Notes: generated by a model from the letters alone, not told the origin. A DNA stretch of 64,000 bases from Apoderus coryli (GCA_911728435.2 OU452198.1:16898001-16962000), one strand, 5' to 3'; counted from the first letter of the stretch, positions 45,590 through 57,655 are shown. Numbers and translations are program-made.

Positions 45590-46480
45590 ATTACTTTTTT
45601 ATCTTGGGTTATAGGACTCATGTAAGTGAAACTCTAAATCATTAAAAATGCGACGCTTCGCAGGCTATATTGCCGCTTTATCAAGCACTAAAAACACAGC
45701 ACAATATATACAATAACGAAACAATATAACCATCAATACAAATCTTACTTTTTAAAAACAACTAGAGATTCATAATATGAAATATTACATATAAAGAAGA
45801 CAACATTATACACTCAATTACAATTAAATTCCTTCCAATAAACAATATTTAAACATACTCAAGTTGTCGATGTCGTTCAAATAATGGGCTTAATAGAAAT
45901 ACATAGCTATCGTTATCAGATGTAGCTGTTTTAAAAGAAAAAACTTTTTAACAAAAAGTGAAGAAGTATCTATGAAATTTTTTTATACACAGAAACACAA
46001 AAACCAAAAAAAAAGTTTTTAACATCAAATTACAACACAAATATTAACATTTAAACTTTTTGAAGAAAACAACAAATGATTTAAATAATTTTCACAAAAT
46101 TTATTGCACAAACATGACAATTGTTTCACCAACACAGTGGCTTCTTCAGATGTATACATAAATTTTAATTATTTAAAACATTTTTTGTTTTCTTCAAAAA
46201 GTTGAATATGAATCAAGAAGAAGACTATCGACGATATTAACATTTATCCAAATTCCACGATATGTATAGCAACATATCGTGGAATTTGGATAAATCTTAA
46301 TATTTGTGTTGTAATTTTATGTTAACTTTTTTTTTTTTGGTTATTGTATTGTGCTGTGTTTTTAGTGCTTGATAAAGCGGCAATATAGCCTGCGAAACGT
46401 CGCATTTTTAATGATTTAGAGTTTCACTTACGCATAAGTCCTACAACCCAAGATAAAAAAAAAAAAGAAAATCAAATTAA
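45590..46480. repeat. inverted-repeat element inside the esterase intron
   Basis: 45590-45730 (TCTTGGGTTATAGGACT, GCAGGCTATATTGCCGCTTT) is repeated inverted at 46330-46475. A second inner pair, AACATCAAATTACAACACAA against TTGTGTTGTAATTTTATGTT, lies at 46020 and 46300. A perfect hairpin of TATCCAAATTCCACGATATG sits at 46245-46295. No coding sequence. Confidence 0.65.
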
Positions 46481-47995
46481 TAATGAACCTATTCAATGCG
46501 TTACTTCTGCCAGAAATTTAGGTGTAATAATTGATACCTACTGATTTAAGATGTGGAGAAAATGTGAGTGGTCTTCTCGGGAAAACATTTTTAGTAGATT
46601 TTTAAAAAAAATCTAACTATTCAGGAGATCGACACAACCGAAATTTTGAAAAATTTTTATGCAGTTCTTCATTTTATGACCCCTGGATCCTAAAAATGAT
46701 CTCAGTTCAAAAGTTTATTTATCTATATATATATATATGGGATATAGAAAACTTTGCGTCACGTTCTAGGCCGCATTTTTTGACCAATCGAAACAAAATT
46801 TGGTTAAAAAATCGCCTAGGTCATGGAATCGCGTGAGTTCGTTGGCGATTGAAATCGGAGAGTTAATTTCAATATGGCGGCCTGTCAAAGTTTTAAAAAA
46901 ATCATATTTTTTTCCTTGTTAATAGAAAATACCGATGTTACATATCAAATGATAGAGCACTTAAATCTCTACAATGTTTATTTGGAGAGTTTTTTCATTG
47001 CTGGCATATTTAAGCAAATGTAAGTCAATATAAAGTAAAAAAAATTAGAAAAAATATCATCACCCGGTACACCTGTAATTATTTTGACAAATAAACACCT
47101 GTGAAATAACAATAAGACCGTACTTACGTATGTATTATAATATAATGGGTATTTCAGTTAAAATAACTGTCAATATGACACTTTGGTTATATTTGGCGAC
47201 TGTCAGAATATTCCATTATTTGTTTATTAATAGTGTAATAGTGGGTGTCAGTGGTAGACTAAGTATAAATAAAAAATACATAATTCAAAAATCTACTTTT
47301 GTTTATTTAATAGAAAAACGTAACTCTAACGCTAGTTTAGCCGCTAGGCTGCCATCGGGATTTTTTTAATTTAAAAATTTTATCTCCAGACAGACATATT
47401 TGAAGTACTAAACAGAAAATTCACTAGTTATGTCAAATTTTAATTCCTGTGGTTTTATTTTTTATGGTTCTCTCTGGGGTGCGAATAGTGTAAATCGAAT
47501 ACAGAAAGTGCAAAACAGCTGCTATTAGTTCGTTAACGGCTTAAGAACGTATATAGTCATGTCTACCATGATGGTGGCTGAGACTGGAGAAGCACCGATT
47601 GCCTCATCTTGGCAATTTGGTATTTCAAACTCTTTGTAATTTAATTGCTCCATTATCAATTAGAGAAACACGAATTCCAAGATTCATCTGATTAATATTA
47701 CACAGCAAAATAAAATAGCTATGCCACATCATCTTATTTCAAAGCAATTTTATTTATAATACTTCGCCTGAGCTTAGTAATGTTAATCGTAAAAGATTTA
47801 CATTTTTATACACACCTCTTCTGAAATCAATAACGATATCATGAGCTTTTCTTTGTAATTGCGTAATACGAAGCCTTCAAGATAATTCTGAAGTGAGATG
47901 TCCGCATATCTACAGGTACGTATTTATTTCATGCGGTCTGCATTTAATCCGGTAAATAAAAGTTATTAAATAATTTTAATACGGGCCATACTTAC
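46481..47995. other. non-coding intronic stretch with a shared repeat block
   Basis: 47296-47350 (GTTTATTTAATAGAAAAA, GTAACTCTAACGCTAGTTTA) recurs at 51972-52022 just before a transposase fragment. The two places therefore share an element end. Otherwise I see nothing. Confidence 0.45.
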
Positions 47996-48319
47996 ATCAT
48001 AAACATCATAAATATCCTTACAACCATTGTACAATTCCTTTAACTGTTGATACAATTCTTCATACTCGACACTACCCTCCTTTAGACCAAAATACCACGG
48101 TATGGAAATTGCTACATAATCAACATCTTCCGACAACTGCTTTCTAAGCCTTGCAAATTCTATTAGCATTCCTTCTTTATCAGTGTATCCATATATTACC
48201 GGTACTTTGTTGTACTCCCCGTTAGTTAAAATCTCTATTGGTTGCTTTGTGAGAAAAGCACTCTCGTTGGGATACTCAACAATAGGACCGAAAGGTCGTT
48301 GCGGTGTTGCCAAAAGCTT
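47996..48319 (-). CDS. carboxylesterase, fourth exon in the window (acidic residue of the triad)
   Basis: 324 bp, 108 codons, phase 0 at both ends. It begins KLLATPQRPFGPIVEYPNES, contains VPVIYGYTDKEGMLIEFARL and ends NGCKDIYDVYD before GTAAGT. The glutamate of TDKEG corresponds to the acidic member of the triad. 'PF.P..E' and 'G....VP...G....EG' are family hallmarks. The internal Met at 48313 is not a start; the true exon edge is the AG at 48320-48321. Confidence 0.94.
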
Positions 48320-49512
48320 CTATAAACACGAAACACATTAAAATTAAAAGCAATGAAAATTACCTAGTTTAATTTAGTGACTTTTTTAAGATCTTGTCGA
48401 AAAAGTGGTAACTCAGTAATTATATGTCTATACTAAATATGTATACTTTCTTGAGACCATCATTCATGGTTTTATAGCCCTCCGAGGGATTATAAAACGA
48501 TAATTTGATTCTTATCTCTCAAATAAAATATATATTTAATTACCTGGCAACGCTGCTAAGCGCTATGCATTATAATTTGTTTTTGTAGGTATTTACATTT
48601 TACGATATGTCGTAAGTACAGACTGTAGTCAGAGAACAATAATTGTTCTCTGCTGTAGTCTGCAGTCGTGTCCCGTTCCCATTCGGTCGGCTGCTCTTAA
48701 TGATGATGATCTAAGTACAATTCTGCAACTTTTTCATATAAACCTTTTTCCCCTATCTTCTTAAATAAATGGTGGAGGCGCCGGAGAATGTTATTTTGTA
48801 AACAGTTGTCTAATTTTCTTATGGATAGTCCGATTTTAATAAAATTAGGCTCATTACAGTACAGTAGAGAAACTTAGGATATATAGCACACAAGGACACC
48901 AGATTTTTTTTTGTGTCCCAAATCTACGTACACGTAATAACGGAATCGTATTTTACTTTCCAGTCCCGCGTACTAATTTGTTGTTGCGTTCCCCTTTATA
49001 TTTTATGTGCCATACTTGTATGTAACTCTGTGTCCGAGCAAATTGATATTTTTAATTCAACTTTATCTTGTATAAAGAATATATTTCTCAGAAAATAAAT
49101 TTAGTGCTAGATATTAAGAATTTACTGTAATCTTTCTATTGATTTTATCTGTCTGGGCAGTGTATCTTAAATAAATAAATAAATAAACGTGTTTCTACTA
49201 TACTTTCCTAAAATCATACCAATTCCAGGGTTTTGTTCTATATCCTAAATTAAAATTATGTTTATTTGCTTTTATATCATAGATCTTCATTTCAATTTAA
49301 ATTTAATTAAAATACTGGGATTGTTGACTCAAATGTAAAGTGCCTAAGTACTTAATACAAAAATAATGCATGCATTTATCAAAATCAGCGTTTCGGAAAA
49401 TATAACAAGATCATTCTGTGGTGACGAAGATATAACTTCTCAAGATGTAGGATATTCTTTGGCTGACTATAAATTATTATATTCAAACACACTGTAATAA
49501 AGTATAACTTAC

Positions 49513-49892
49513 ATCGCTTATTTTGAAAGCAGCTTTGGTAATTTCTTCTGCAGTTAAAGTATTCAATACATCTAAAGCTTCTTTCTCATTCGCAACTGTC
49601 GTCCCGAAAGCCTCCACTAACTCTATCGCATTTCCTTGTTTTCCCCATGACCAGGGATTAAGCGCTACACCACTTTGTAAAATAGCCTTATGGAACAGGC
49701 CTTTCGTTGTTGGTGATAATAATAAAAAGTCAACTGACGCTGATCCAGCACTTATTCCAAAAATTGTCACATTATCTGGATCACCCCCAAAATAGCGGAT
49801 ATTTTTTTGTACCCATTTCAGAGCAGCCACTTGGTCTTTAAGACCATTATTTCCAGGTAGGTTTAGTTGTGGATCGTCAGAACTGAGAAATC
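49513..49892 (-). CDS. carboxylesterase, third exon in the window (catalytic serine)
   Basis: 380 bp between a TCTAG acceptor and a GTAAGT donor. It reads [60 protein letters not shown] and on to [13 protein letters not shown] is the nucleophile elbow, with the serine conserved; most insect relatives have GESAG, so the isoleucine is a mild departure. Upstream sequence in the same frame to 49968 is intron read-through, not coding. Confidence 0.95.
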
Positions 49893-50165
49893 CTAGATTT
49901 AGATAATTGTTTATATTAGAATAAATATTAATTATACCAGGCATAGAAAACAATAATACATAAAACATTTAAATTTGTTAGAGTTGAGTTGGCGGTAGCA
50001 GCTTTTTATAAAAGCTTAGGAGCTTGCGGTCCACGTATGCAACGGAAGCACTGCTTTCCTGTAATAATATGGCAAAAAGGAGGTCAATCCGTTAACCACA
50101 GGTTCCTTGAGCATAAATAGTATGAGTTTTAAGATGTCATTTTTCATTTTAGCCCTCCATGTTCG

Positions 50166-51345
50166 ATATGAATGATGTGGGTGTAAGGGGAACGGCGGCC
50201 GCCTGGATATCTAGCTATCTACAATCACGCACACAAACGGTGGGGGTTGATGGTGTTCGTTCTAGAGTAGCATTCATAAATAAAGGAATACCACAGGGAT
50301 CATGTTTGTCACCCACACTGTTTAACATTTTTATTAACGAATTACCGAACAAAATCAAGGAATTCGGAACTCCCGTTCTCTACGCCGACGACACAAGCGC
50401 CATAATAACCGACAAACAGGAGATAAAGGTCGTGAAAAAAGCACAGCATGTAGTTGTGAAGATTGGTGTAAGCTGAACGGACTCTCACTTAACGCCTCTA
50501 AGACGGTCGCTCTTTCGATTACAGCAAATAACAAAAGTTTATTAATACGTATGGGCGGCAAATCCGTGAGGCAGGTAGATAACACCAAATTTTTATGCGT
50601 AATCACGGACGAAAGATTAACTTGGGGCAACCATATCGACCGCGTCACACAAAAGTTGAGTAGCTGTGTATTTCTCATAAGGAACATCAGAAACATTGTA
50701 TCGCGTTCGGTCCTCAGGTTGCTTTACTTCGGACTGATGCAGTCGTCTATGACTTACGGTATAACGTATTGGGGAGGGGCAGGGGATGCAATTAGGGTCT
50801 TTATAAAACAGAAAAAAATCATTAGGACAATGACTAAAATAAATCAAAAAACCTCGTGTAAAACTTACTTTAAAATGCTGAACATAATGACCTTCCCTTG
50901 CCTATACATGTACGCACTGATAGTCAACATAAAAAAGCTATCAGGATCAATCAAAAAAAGAGAAAATATACACAATTGTGTATATTTTCTCTTATAATTA
51001 TGATACGAGAATTAAGGACAGCCTAGAATTGCCATTCTCCAGACTATCGAAGGGTCAGAAAAACCCGAACTATATAGGCATCAAATGTTTTAACAAGATT
51101 CTGAGAGTTGGAGGGTTCGCGGACATGAAAATAGATAAGTTCAAGCTCGAGCTGAAAGACTTTTTTGTTCGTGAATGTTTTTATTCAGTTGACGAATTTT
51201 TAAGTTATTAATTGTTTGTTTTGTTGATGTCATACTTGTAATATGTAACTGTTATACTGTCTGATTTTATTTTTATTATTATTTTGACGAGCCGACAATG
51301 TAATGTATTACATTATATGGCAAATAAAGAATTTGAATTTGAATA
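50166..51345 (+). pseudogene. Jockey-like LINE, 5'-truncated and frameshifted reverse transcriptase
   Basis: Frame 1 (to about 50470) has AAWISSYLQSRTQ, GIPQGSCLSPTLFNIFIN and VLYADDT, the RT motifs including the catalytic YADD. A shift near 50465 leads to WCKLNGLSLNASKT (50460-50500), then FLCVITDERLTWGNHIDRVT and VLRLLYFGLMQSSMTYGITY, ending 50997. A second shift, at a 36-bp palindrome (50958-50993), leads to TRIKDSLELPFSRLSKGQKN and to DFFVRECFYSVDEFLSY with stop near 51211. A 3' UTR with AAATAAAG and a TTTGAATTTGAAT tail follows. It sits inside the TIR GTTCGAT(A)TACAG of the host element. Confidence 0.88.
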
Positions 51346-52023
51346 TACAGAGCGTCAAAGTTGAAAATTTAAAACCGATATTTTTAAATAATTCTAGTAT
51401 TTATTGAGATATTGGATTTAAATTTGGTGTGTTGCTTCAGCATAAAGAACTACTTCTTTCCAAAAACCAACACAAAAAACAATTTCTTAATAGCCAAAAT
51501 ACGGAATGTTCAGTACCCATTGACTCGCCCAATTTTGTATTACGTACGCCAATGACTTTTAGACTAAGTTTTTATGGGTTACTATGTATTTCTGATTATT
51601 TTTTAACTCTTATAAAATTTGGATAAAATCATTTGTTTTTGAGATATTTTGAAAAGTATTGGGTCTTGTTTGATGCCTCGGCGGCTCTGGCTAATCTTAT
51701 AATGTTGAAATTTCAAGCCACTCTGGTGTTACCTTGGATACCTACTTAAGCAATGTTTTATTGTTGTCAAATTAGTTGTCACAATTTGACAGTAGTTTAA
51801 GGCTTAAAACTTAATATTTTTAATTATCGTTAATTTCATAACTAAACACAACGAAAATGGATCGTAGACGAAACAATTTTATATGTTTTTCCGAAATGAC
51901 GGATATGATTTTAATCATAGGTAAGATTTAAAGACATTTAAATGATTATAATCAGTAAAATTGTATTTCTGTTTATTTAATAGAAAAATGTAACTCTAAC
52001 GCTAGTTTAGCCGCTAGGCGCTA

Positions 52024-52610
52024 CGGGGTCACAAATATTCATAATACACATATCTGGGCAGAAGAAAATCCTCATGCCGTAGTAGAGACACATTATCAAC
52101 TAAACTTTAAAGTCAACGTGTGGGTTGGTGTCATGGATAATTTCTTTTTGGGTCCTGTAATTTTACCTGGGAATTTGACTGGTGATTCATTTTTAGCATT
52201 TCTTCAAAACATACTGCTCGATTTACTTGACAATTTGCCTCTCTCAATTAGACAAAACATTTGGTTTCAACTTGATGGTGCACCAGCATATTTTGCTAGG
52301 AATGTAAGGAAATACCTACATGAAAACTTTCCCCAACGCTGGATTGGGCGAGGCCAAGATGCTCCTGTTAAATGGCCACCCCGATCCCCAGATGTTACTC
52401 CCTTGGACTATTCAGTCTGGGGTTGTATGAAAAATTTTGTTTATAAGGTTCCGATTTAGAATGAAATTCATTTAATAGAGAGAATCATACGAGAAGGGGA
52501 AGGTTGAAGCCTCATATTTTTCAAAGACTAAGATTTTCTTTACTAAAAAGAGCTCGCATATGCCTTGAAAAAAATGGGAGTCATATCGAGCAATTTCTTT
52601 AGACTGGTAG
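52024..52610 (+). pseudogene. mariner-like transposase, C-terminal two thirds
   Basis: Reads YGVTNIHNTHIWAEENPHAV, FKVNVWVGVMDNFFLGPVIL, WFQLDGAPAYFARNVRKYLH and WPPRSPDVTPLDYSVWG, so the second and third catalytic acids are present, 38 residues apart by my count. The first acid and DNA-binding half are missing; sequence to the left belongs to a repeat end shared with 47296. A stop follows KVPI at 52459, and the C-terminus (ENGSHIEQFL-like) appears in another frame to about 52605. Confidence 0.85.
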
Positions 52611-52984
52611 TTTTTCTAATGTTTATTTAGTTATCTTTTTATGTGTTTAAAAATAATATGTTTACATAATTAATATTTGACTATGATGCTCCAAATTAAG
52701 TTAAAAATAAACTGTTGCCCTCGAGGCACGAATAGCACTCCATATTTAAGTGTAAAAGTAATAATTTTATGACCTTTTTGTCATTTATCTAAATTTAATA
52801 AATTTTTGTTCTGTTTTAGACATCAGCTATTTTTTTTTTGTATCGGGTTTTGTGCCTTTTTCTTCTTTTTGGAGGCACTATTTATACGCAGATATTTTAT
52901 ATTTCAGATCTAGGCCAAATTCTTGTACGCAAAATAATTGATTTTTTTTTAGTTTTATTATAAAATTTATTTTGCCCCCTTTTC

Positions 52985-54430
52985 TACTATTTACGAACGC
53001 CTATGTAAACAAAATTGTTATGCTGCATGTTGTAGGTTATCCGTTAAGTGGTTTTTGAGTTATCACGGATACAATTTTTATTCTGACCCTTTTATAGAAT
53101 TTTCACGGACGCCTATGGAACATTAATTTTTGTCGTGTATTTTTAACACCAATTCAACTATTTAAATATAAAATTTTTTACATTTTAATTTTTTTCTCAT
53201 TTTACCCCTTTTTTTTACTATTTACGAACGCCTATGTAAATAAAAATTTTATGCTGCATTTTTTAGGTTATCTTATATCAAAGCTATATATAATTAGCCA
53301 ATTTTTCTGGTATATTTGGGAAACATTTTTTTTTTCGTTTTTGACCCTTTTTTAACACTATTTTCGAACGCCTGTGTGAACTACTTCTTTTATGTAACAT
53401 TTTTTAGGTTATATTCTATCACAACTATAAAAAATTATTCAATATTTCGGATAAGTTTAAGAACTATGATTTTTTAAATTTTTGAACCCTCTTTTAAACC
53501 CCTTGCCTACGCTCAATGTTAATCACCACCTATAAATATCCTGTAGTATTTTCGTACCAAATGTGGTTAAAATCCGTTAAGTGGTTTTTGAGTTATCACG
53601 GATACAATTTTTTTCTGACCCTTTTATAGAATTTTCACGGACGCCTATGGTACATTAATTTTTGTCGTGTATTTTTAACACCAATTCGTCTAGTTAAATA
53701 TAAAAAATTTTACATTTTAATTTTTTTTTATTTTACCCCTTTTTCTACTATTTACGAACGCCTATGTGAGTAAAAATTTTATGCTGCATTTTTTAGATTT
53801 TCTTATATCAAAGCTATATAAAATTAGCCAATTTTTTTGGTATATTTGGGAAACGTTTTTTTTTTTTCGTTTTTGACCCTTTTTTTAAACTATTTTCGAA
53901 CGCCTGTGTGAACCAATTCTTTTATGGAATATTTTTTAGCTTATATTGTATCACAACTATGAAAAATTATTCCATATTTCGAATAAGTTTAGGAAATATA
54001 TATTTTTTATGTTTTGACCCCTTTTCCACTATTTACGAACGCCTATGAAAGTAAGTTATTCATGACACATTTTATAGGTTATATTCTATCAAAACTATAA
54101 ATAACTAGTTAATATTTCTGCTATTTTTAAGAAATACGTTTTTTTTTTAATATTTTTTACCCCATTTTACACTATTTTCGAACGCCAATGTAGTCTAATA
54201 TTTTATGTTCAATATTTTAGGTTATATTCAATTAAATGCGTAAAAAATTATGCAGTATTTCGGATAAGTTTAGGAACTATGAATTTTTTTAATTTTTGAA
54301 CCCTCTTTTAAACCCTTTGCCTACGCTCAATGTTTCCCAAAATCTAATCAGCTCCTTGCCATGTCCAATAGTATTTTTGTACCAAATTTGGTTAAAATCT
54401 GTTAAGCGGTTTTTGCGTTTTCGTGGATAA

Positions 54431-54467
<37 letters not shown>

Positions 54468-54470
54468 TTT
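52985..54470. repeat. higher-order tandem repeat ending in an (ACAG)n tract
   Basis: The motif ACTATTTACGAACGCCTATG and variants recur about every 130-180 bp (near 52988, 53217, 53354, 53749, 53893, 54033, 54175). A larger block also repeats: 53040-53500 resembles 53575-54010 (GTTAAGTGGTTTTTGAGTTA, CACGGACGCCTATGG). It ends with GGATAAAGACAGACAG and a pure ACAG run at about 54427-54465. No protein coding; probably the body of a non-autonomous element. Confidence 0.7.
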
Positions 54471-55151
54471 TTTTAAAACTACTTATTTATGTATAAAATG
54501 ACCAAAAACAAGTATTTCCGGTGAAATTAAAAAAAAATGTTTTTTCATGAAACTAATAGTCTCCATATATACATATATTACATATATGATATGGAGAGCT
54601 AATAATAAACAATTTCGTATTCGTAGTGTTTAGTTGTATTACCTTTTTGAAAACTGTACTTAATTTGATGCACGGTAATGGTAATTTGAGTTAAATATAC
54701 TTGATTTAGTAGTGAAAATACCGTGAGCCACGTAAACAACAAGGGCCAATACTTTTCAAAATATCTCAAAAACAAATGATTTGAACGAAATTTTATAAGA
54801 GTTAAAAAATAATCAAAAATACATAGTAACCTATAAAAACTTAGTTTAAAAGTCATTGGCGTACGTAATAAAAACTTGAACATCCCGTATTTTGGCTATT
54901 ATGAAATTGTTTTTTGTGTTGTTTTTTGGAAAGAAGTAGCTCTTTGTGCTGAAGCCACACACTATATTTGAATCCAATATCTCAATAAAAACTAGAATTA
55001 TTTAAAAATATTGGTTTTAAGTTTTCAACTTTGACGCCCTGTATATCGAACATGGAGGCCTAAAATGAAAAATGACATCTTAAAACTCATATTATTTTTG
55101 CTCAAGGAATCTGTCGTTAACGGATTGACCTCCTTTTTCCGGACACCCTGT

Positions 55152-55716
55152 ATAATATATGACATTCAATAATTTACAATAGTCTGCCATATTATTTTTT
55201 GTAATTTCTGAATACGTATTCATTTTCTCCTAAACCTCAACAAGGTAATGTATGAATAAGTATTTAAAAATGAGTAAAAGTAAGCTTAAACTAGAAAAAA
55301 TTAATTATTATTACAATAATGAACGTTTACAACATTTTAAGGCCGGTAAAACCAAAAAATGCAAGAAATTTAAAACTTTTCATTCATTTATTTCTCATAA
55401 TATGTTTCATTGTGCTTTCAGTTTTATTTATTATACCTATTTCGTAATATTTTGGAATTACAACTCGAATTTCTCGCAAACCTTTAAGTTTTTCGAGAAA
55501 AAACAAGTATGCCTTTTTTATGTAGAAAACTTTATTTTATCACATTTTGACACAAATGGAATAAAAGTCACAAGAAAAAAAAGTTAGGTTATAATCAAGG
55601 AAAGGGTCTCCCCCGTTTACCCGCCTATGGTCATCCTTTTTTATTCAATTTCATATCAGTTTACGACATTTAACTAGGTTAATTAATATGCTACATTTGA
55701 TTAATTCATCTTTACT
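55152..55716. other. non-coding intronic stretch
   Basis: The 111-codon frame at 55252-55587 is extremely rich in Lys, Asn, Phe and Tyr, as expected for random AT-rich DNA. I see no domain and do not call it. Confidence 0.4.
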
Positions 55717-55876
55717 CGTCTATGTGTTGGTAGTTGCTTTATGGGGTCAGAGACCTCCCAGGCAGTCGATATAGGAACTGTGTTCACTCGGCGTACTACC
55801 AACAATAAAACTAGATGTCGCCAAACACATCCTTTTACATCTCTGTACCGTTTGTGGTATATACCACATTATTTAC

Positions 55877-55976
55877 GAGAGTTTGGCTGTCAACTACTGA
55901 CCGATCACCACTGATGAGTCGTGGATCGACGAAACGGCCGTCTGGTGAAAGTATAGTGGTTGACAGACAAACTCTC
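55877..55976 (+). ncRNA. hammerhead ribozyme type I, unit 1
   Basis: Core at 55906-55947: CACCA, CTGATGA, GTCG-TGGAT-CGAC, GAAA, a short helix III (AC-GGCC-GT), the triplet GTC, then TGGTG closing helix I. Cleavage is expected between 55942 and 55943. Helix I is extended by GTCAAC/GTTGAC and GAGAGTTTG/CAAACTCTC with internal loops between, the geometry needed for loop contacts that speed cleavage. The 2-bp helix III suggests it may act best as a dimer. Confidence 0.95.
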
Positions 55977-56208
55977 GGATTTTAAGTCTTGTTTTGTTAA
56001 ACAAGCCCATTCCAAATATATGCGATCCCGCTTAAGGGAGTATCGGCGCGTCTATGTGTTGGTAGTTGCTTTATGGGGTCAGAGACCTCCCAGGCAGTCG
56101 ATATAGGAACTGTGTTCACTCGGCGTACTACCAACAATAAAACTAGATGTCGCCAAACACATCCTTTTACATCTCTGTACCGTTTGTGGTATATACCACA
56201 TTATTTAC

Positions 56209-56308
56209 GAGAGTTTGGCTGTCAACTACTGACCGATCACCACTGATGAGTCGTGGATCGACGAAACGGCCGTCTGGTGAAAGTATAGTGGTTGACAGAC
56301 AAACTCTC
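56209..56308 (+). ncRNA. hammerhead ribozyme type I, unit 2
   Basis: Identical to unit 1 and exactly 332 bp downstream (core 56238-56279). Two active sites in one transcript would release a unit-length 332-nt RNA. Confidence 0.95.
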
Positions 56309-56504
56309 GGATTTTAAGTCTTGTTTTGTTAAACAAGCCCATTCCAAATATATGCGATCCCGCTTAAGGGAGTATCGGCGCGTCTATGTGTTGGTAGTTG
56401 CTTTATGGGGTCAGAGACCTCCCAGGCAGTCGATATAGGAACTGTGTTCACTCGGCGTACTACCAACAATAAAACTAGATGTCGCCAAACACATCCTTTT
56501 ACCT

Positions 56505-57655
56505 TCATATAAATTAAATGTCGGACTTTTATTATTATATACAGAAGCTAGTAGTTGGGGAGTTAACAAGGTTTCCCATAACAAAGAATAAATATAAAGG
56601 GCGCAGAAAATATGAACATGGGTTAGTTTTTCCGGAGATTAAGGAGTCATTATATAATCGTATTGTACCTAACTTTACAAACAGTAGTGTCTTGTTGATC
56701 TTCTGGAAAATCTCTAACATAGGACATCTTAACAATTAACAACTGTTATTAAAGTCGACATAAAAATGTATTTTATTTCTGAATCTCTCACCCTGTAGAT
56801 GTAACTTTATAGGGGATATTGTAAAAATGCCTTTTTTTCTGATTGGCTATTTTCAATCTAGGTACCTTCTCATGTATGTTAAGTGTTTTGGAAAGACAAT
56901 CGGATTTTCGAGTTGAGATTCGTTTTAGCCTTGGTAGAGTCTAGATGTGATTTCTAATTGTATAAAGTTTCTTAATAACAATCGAAGTTAAAGTTTCGGT
57001 AAGTTCTTTGTTAATTCTTTCAATTGAAGGCCTTTTTGTTTCCAATCTGTTTTTATAAAGATTAAGTTGTTTCTTTTAGTAATTGAAATAAATTCAGTTT
57101 TCATTTGTAATTAAAGTTTCGTATAGGAATTAATATAATTATTCGTAATTATATTAATTTTCCTATTTTTAAGTTGTACAAGTAATAACTAAGATTTTCT
57201 TCTAAATTTTCATTCTCGTTTAATTGTTTTATTCTTTTTTTTATTTATACATATTTATTTCTTCATTGTTATTAATTTTCTTTATTAATTTTAATTATTA
57301 AATTAATTGTTTTGAGCCAAACCTTTGCATTTTATTTCTAATAAAGTTTTCGTTATGTTGTTGACAGAAGGGTCATTTAATTAATAATTTTCTTTTAAAT
57401 AAAAAGTGGGTGATCGACAGAGATCCAGAATTATAAAAGGTGAGTAATTTTACATTACTTTAATACAGATTAATAAAGTTGATATTCTTTGGTTGTTCTT
57501 CTTTAATTAAAACTTGAATTACAAGCCGCTCGTAAAACTTGAATCGAACCAGTAACAATTTGAATAGTAGGTATATTGGGATTCATTTGGATTGAGCTAT
57601 AAAATTAGTATTCTTTCTAAATGTAAATAATACCCGCCAATTCAAAATGGTTACA
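56505..57655 (-). repeat. 1.2-kb repeat, copy B (inverted partner of 27872-29152)
   Basis: On the minus strand it begins TGTAACCATTTTGAATTGGC at 57655 and follows copy A through the AATTATTCGTAATTAT cluster (57130-57165) and the CCACCCTGTAG-type mariner tip near 56795 to CTTCATATAAATTAAATG. Copy B is a little shorter in the AT-rich cluster. Beginning with TG could indicate an LTR, but I see no matching CA end. Confidence 0.65.

Larger units (their letters stand above)
50070..55150. mobile_element. large long-TIR mariner-derived element, heavily invaded
   Basis: The right end is CTCCTTTTTCCGGACACCCTG followed by TA at 55151; the left arm starts degraded near 50070 (AAAAAGGAGGTCAATCCG). Arms 50075-50170 plus 51350-51660 pair with 54740-55145. 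The left arm is split by a Jockey-like LINE (50166-51345). The interior has a transposase fragment (52024-52610) and a tandem array. It fills most of the 7.9-kb esterase intron. Confidence 0.75.
55717..56503 (+). mobile_element. retrozyme-like tandem array, 332-bp family
   Basis: Two full units (55719-56050 and 56051-56382) and a 121-bp partial third (56383-56503). By eye the units are identical, implying recent insertion or conversion. Each full unit carries one hammerhead ribozyme. There is no open frame. Unit length, hammerhead type and tandem arrangement match animal retrozymes, in which the tandem transcript cleaves itself into unit-length RNAs that circularise. The unit also shares GATGTCGCCAAA-type blocks with the 338-bp family at 36.6 kb. 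It lies antisense in the esterase intron between the exons at 57782 and 49892. Confidence 0.92.

Noticed and set aside
49523..49795. 90-codon plus-strand frame
   Set aside because: Antisense of the esterase serine exon.
50355..50847. minus-strand frames of 76-113 codons
   Set aside because: Antisense of the LINE reverse transcriptase.
55252..55587. 111-codon frame
   Set aside because: Composition is that of random AT-rich DNA and no motif is visible.
55717..56503. CRISPR-like or ordinary satellite interpretation of the direct repeats
   Set aside because: The units are 332 bp with no short-repeat/spacer pattern, and the hammerhead fold explains the structure better.
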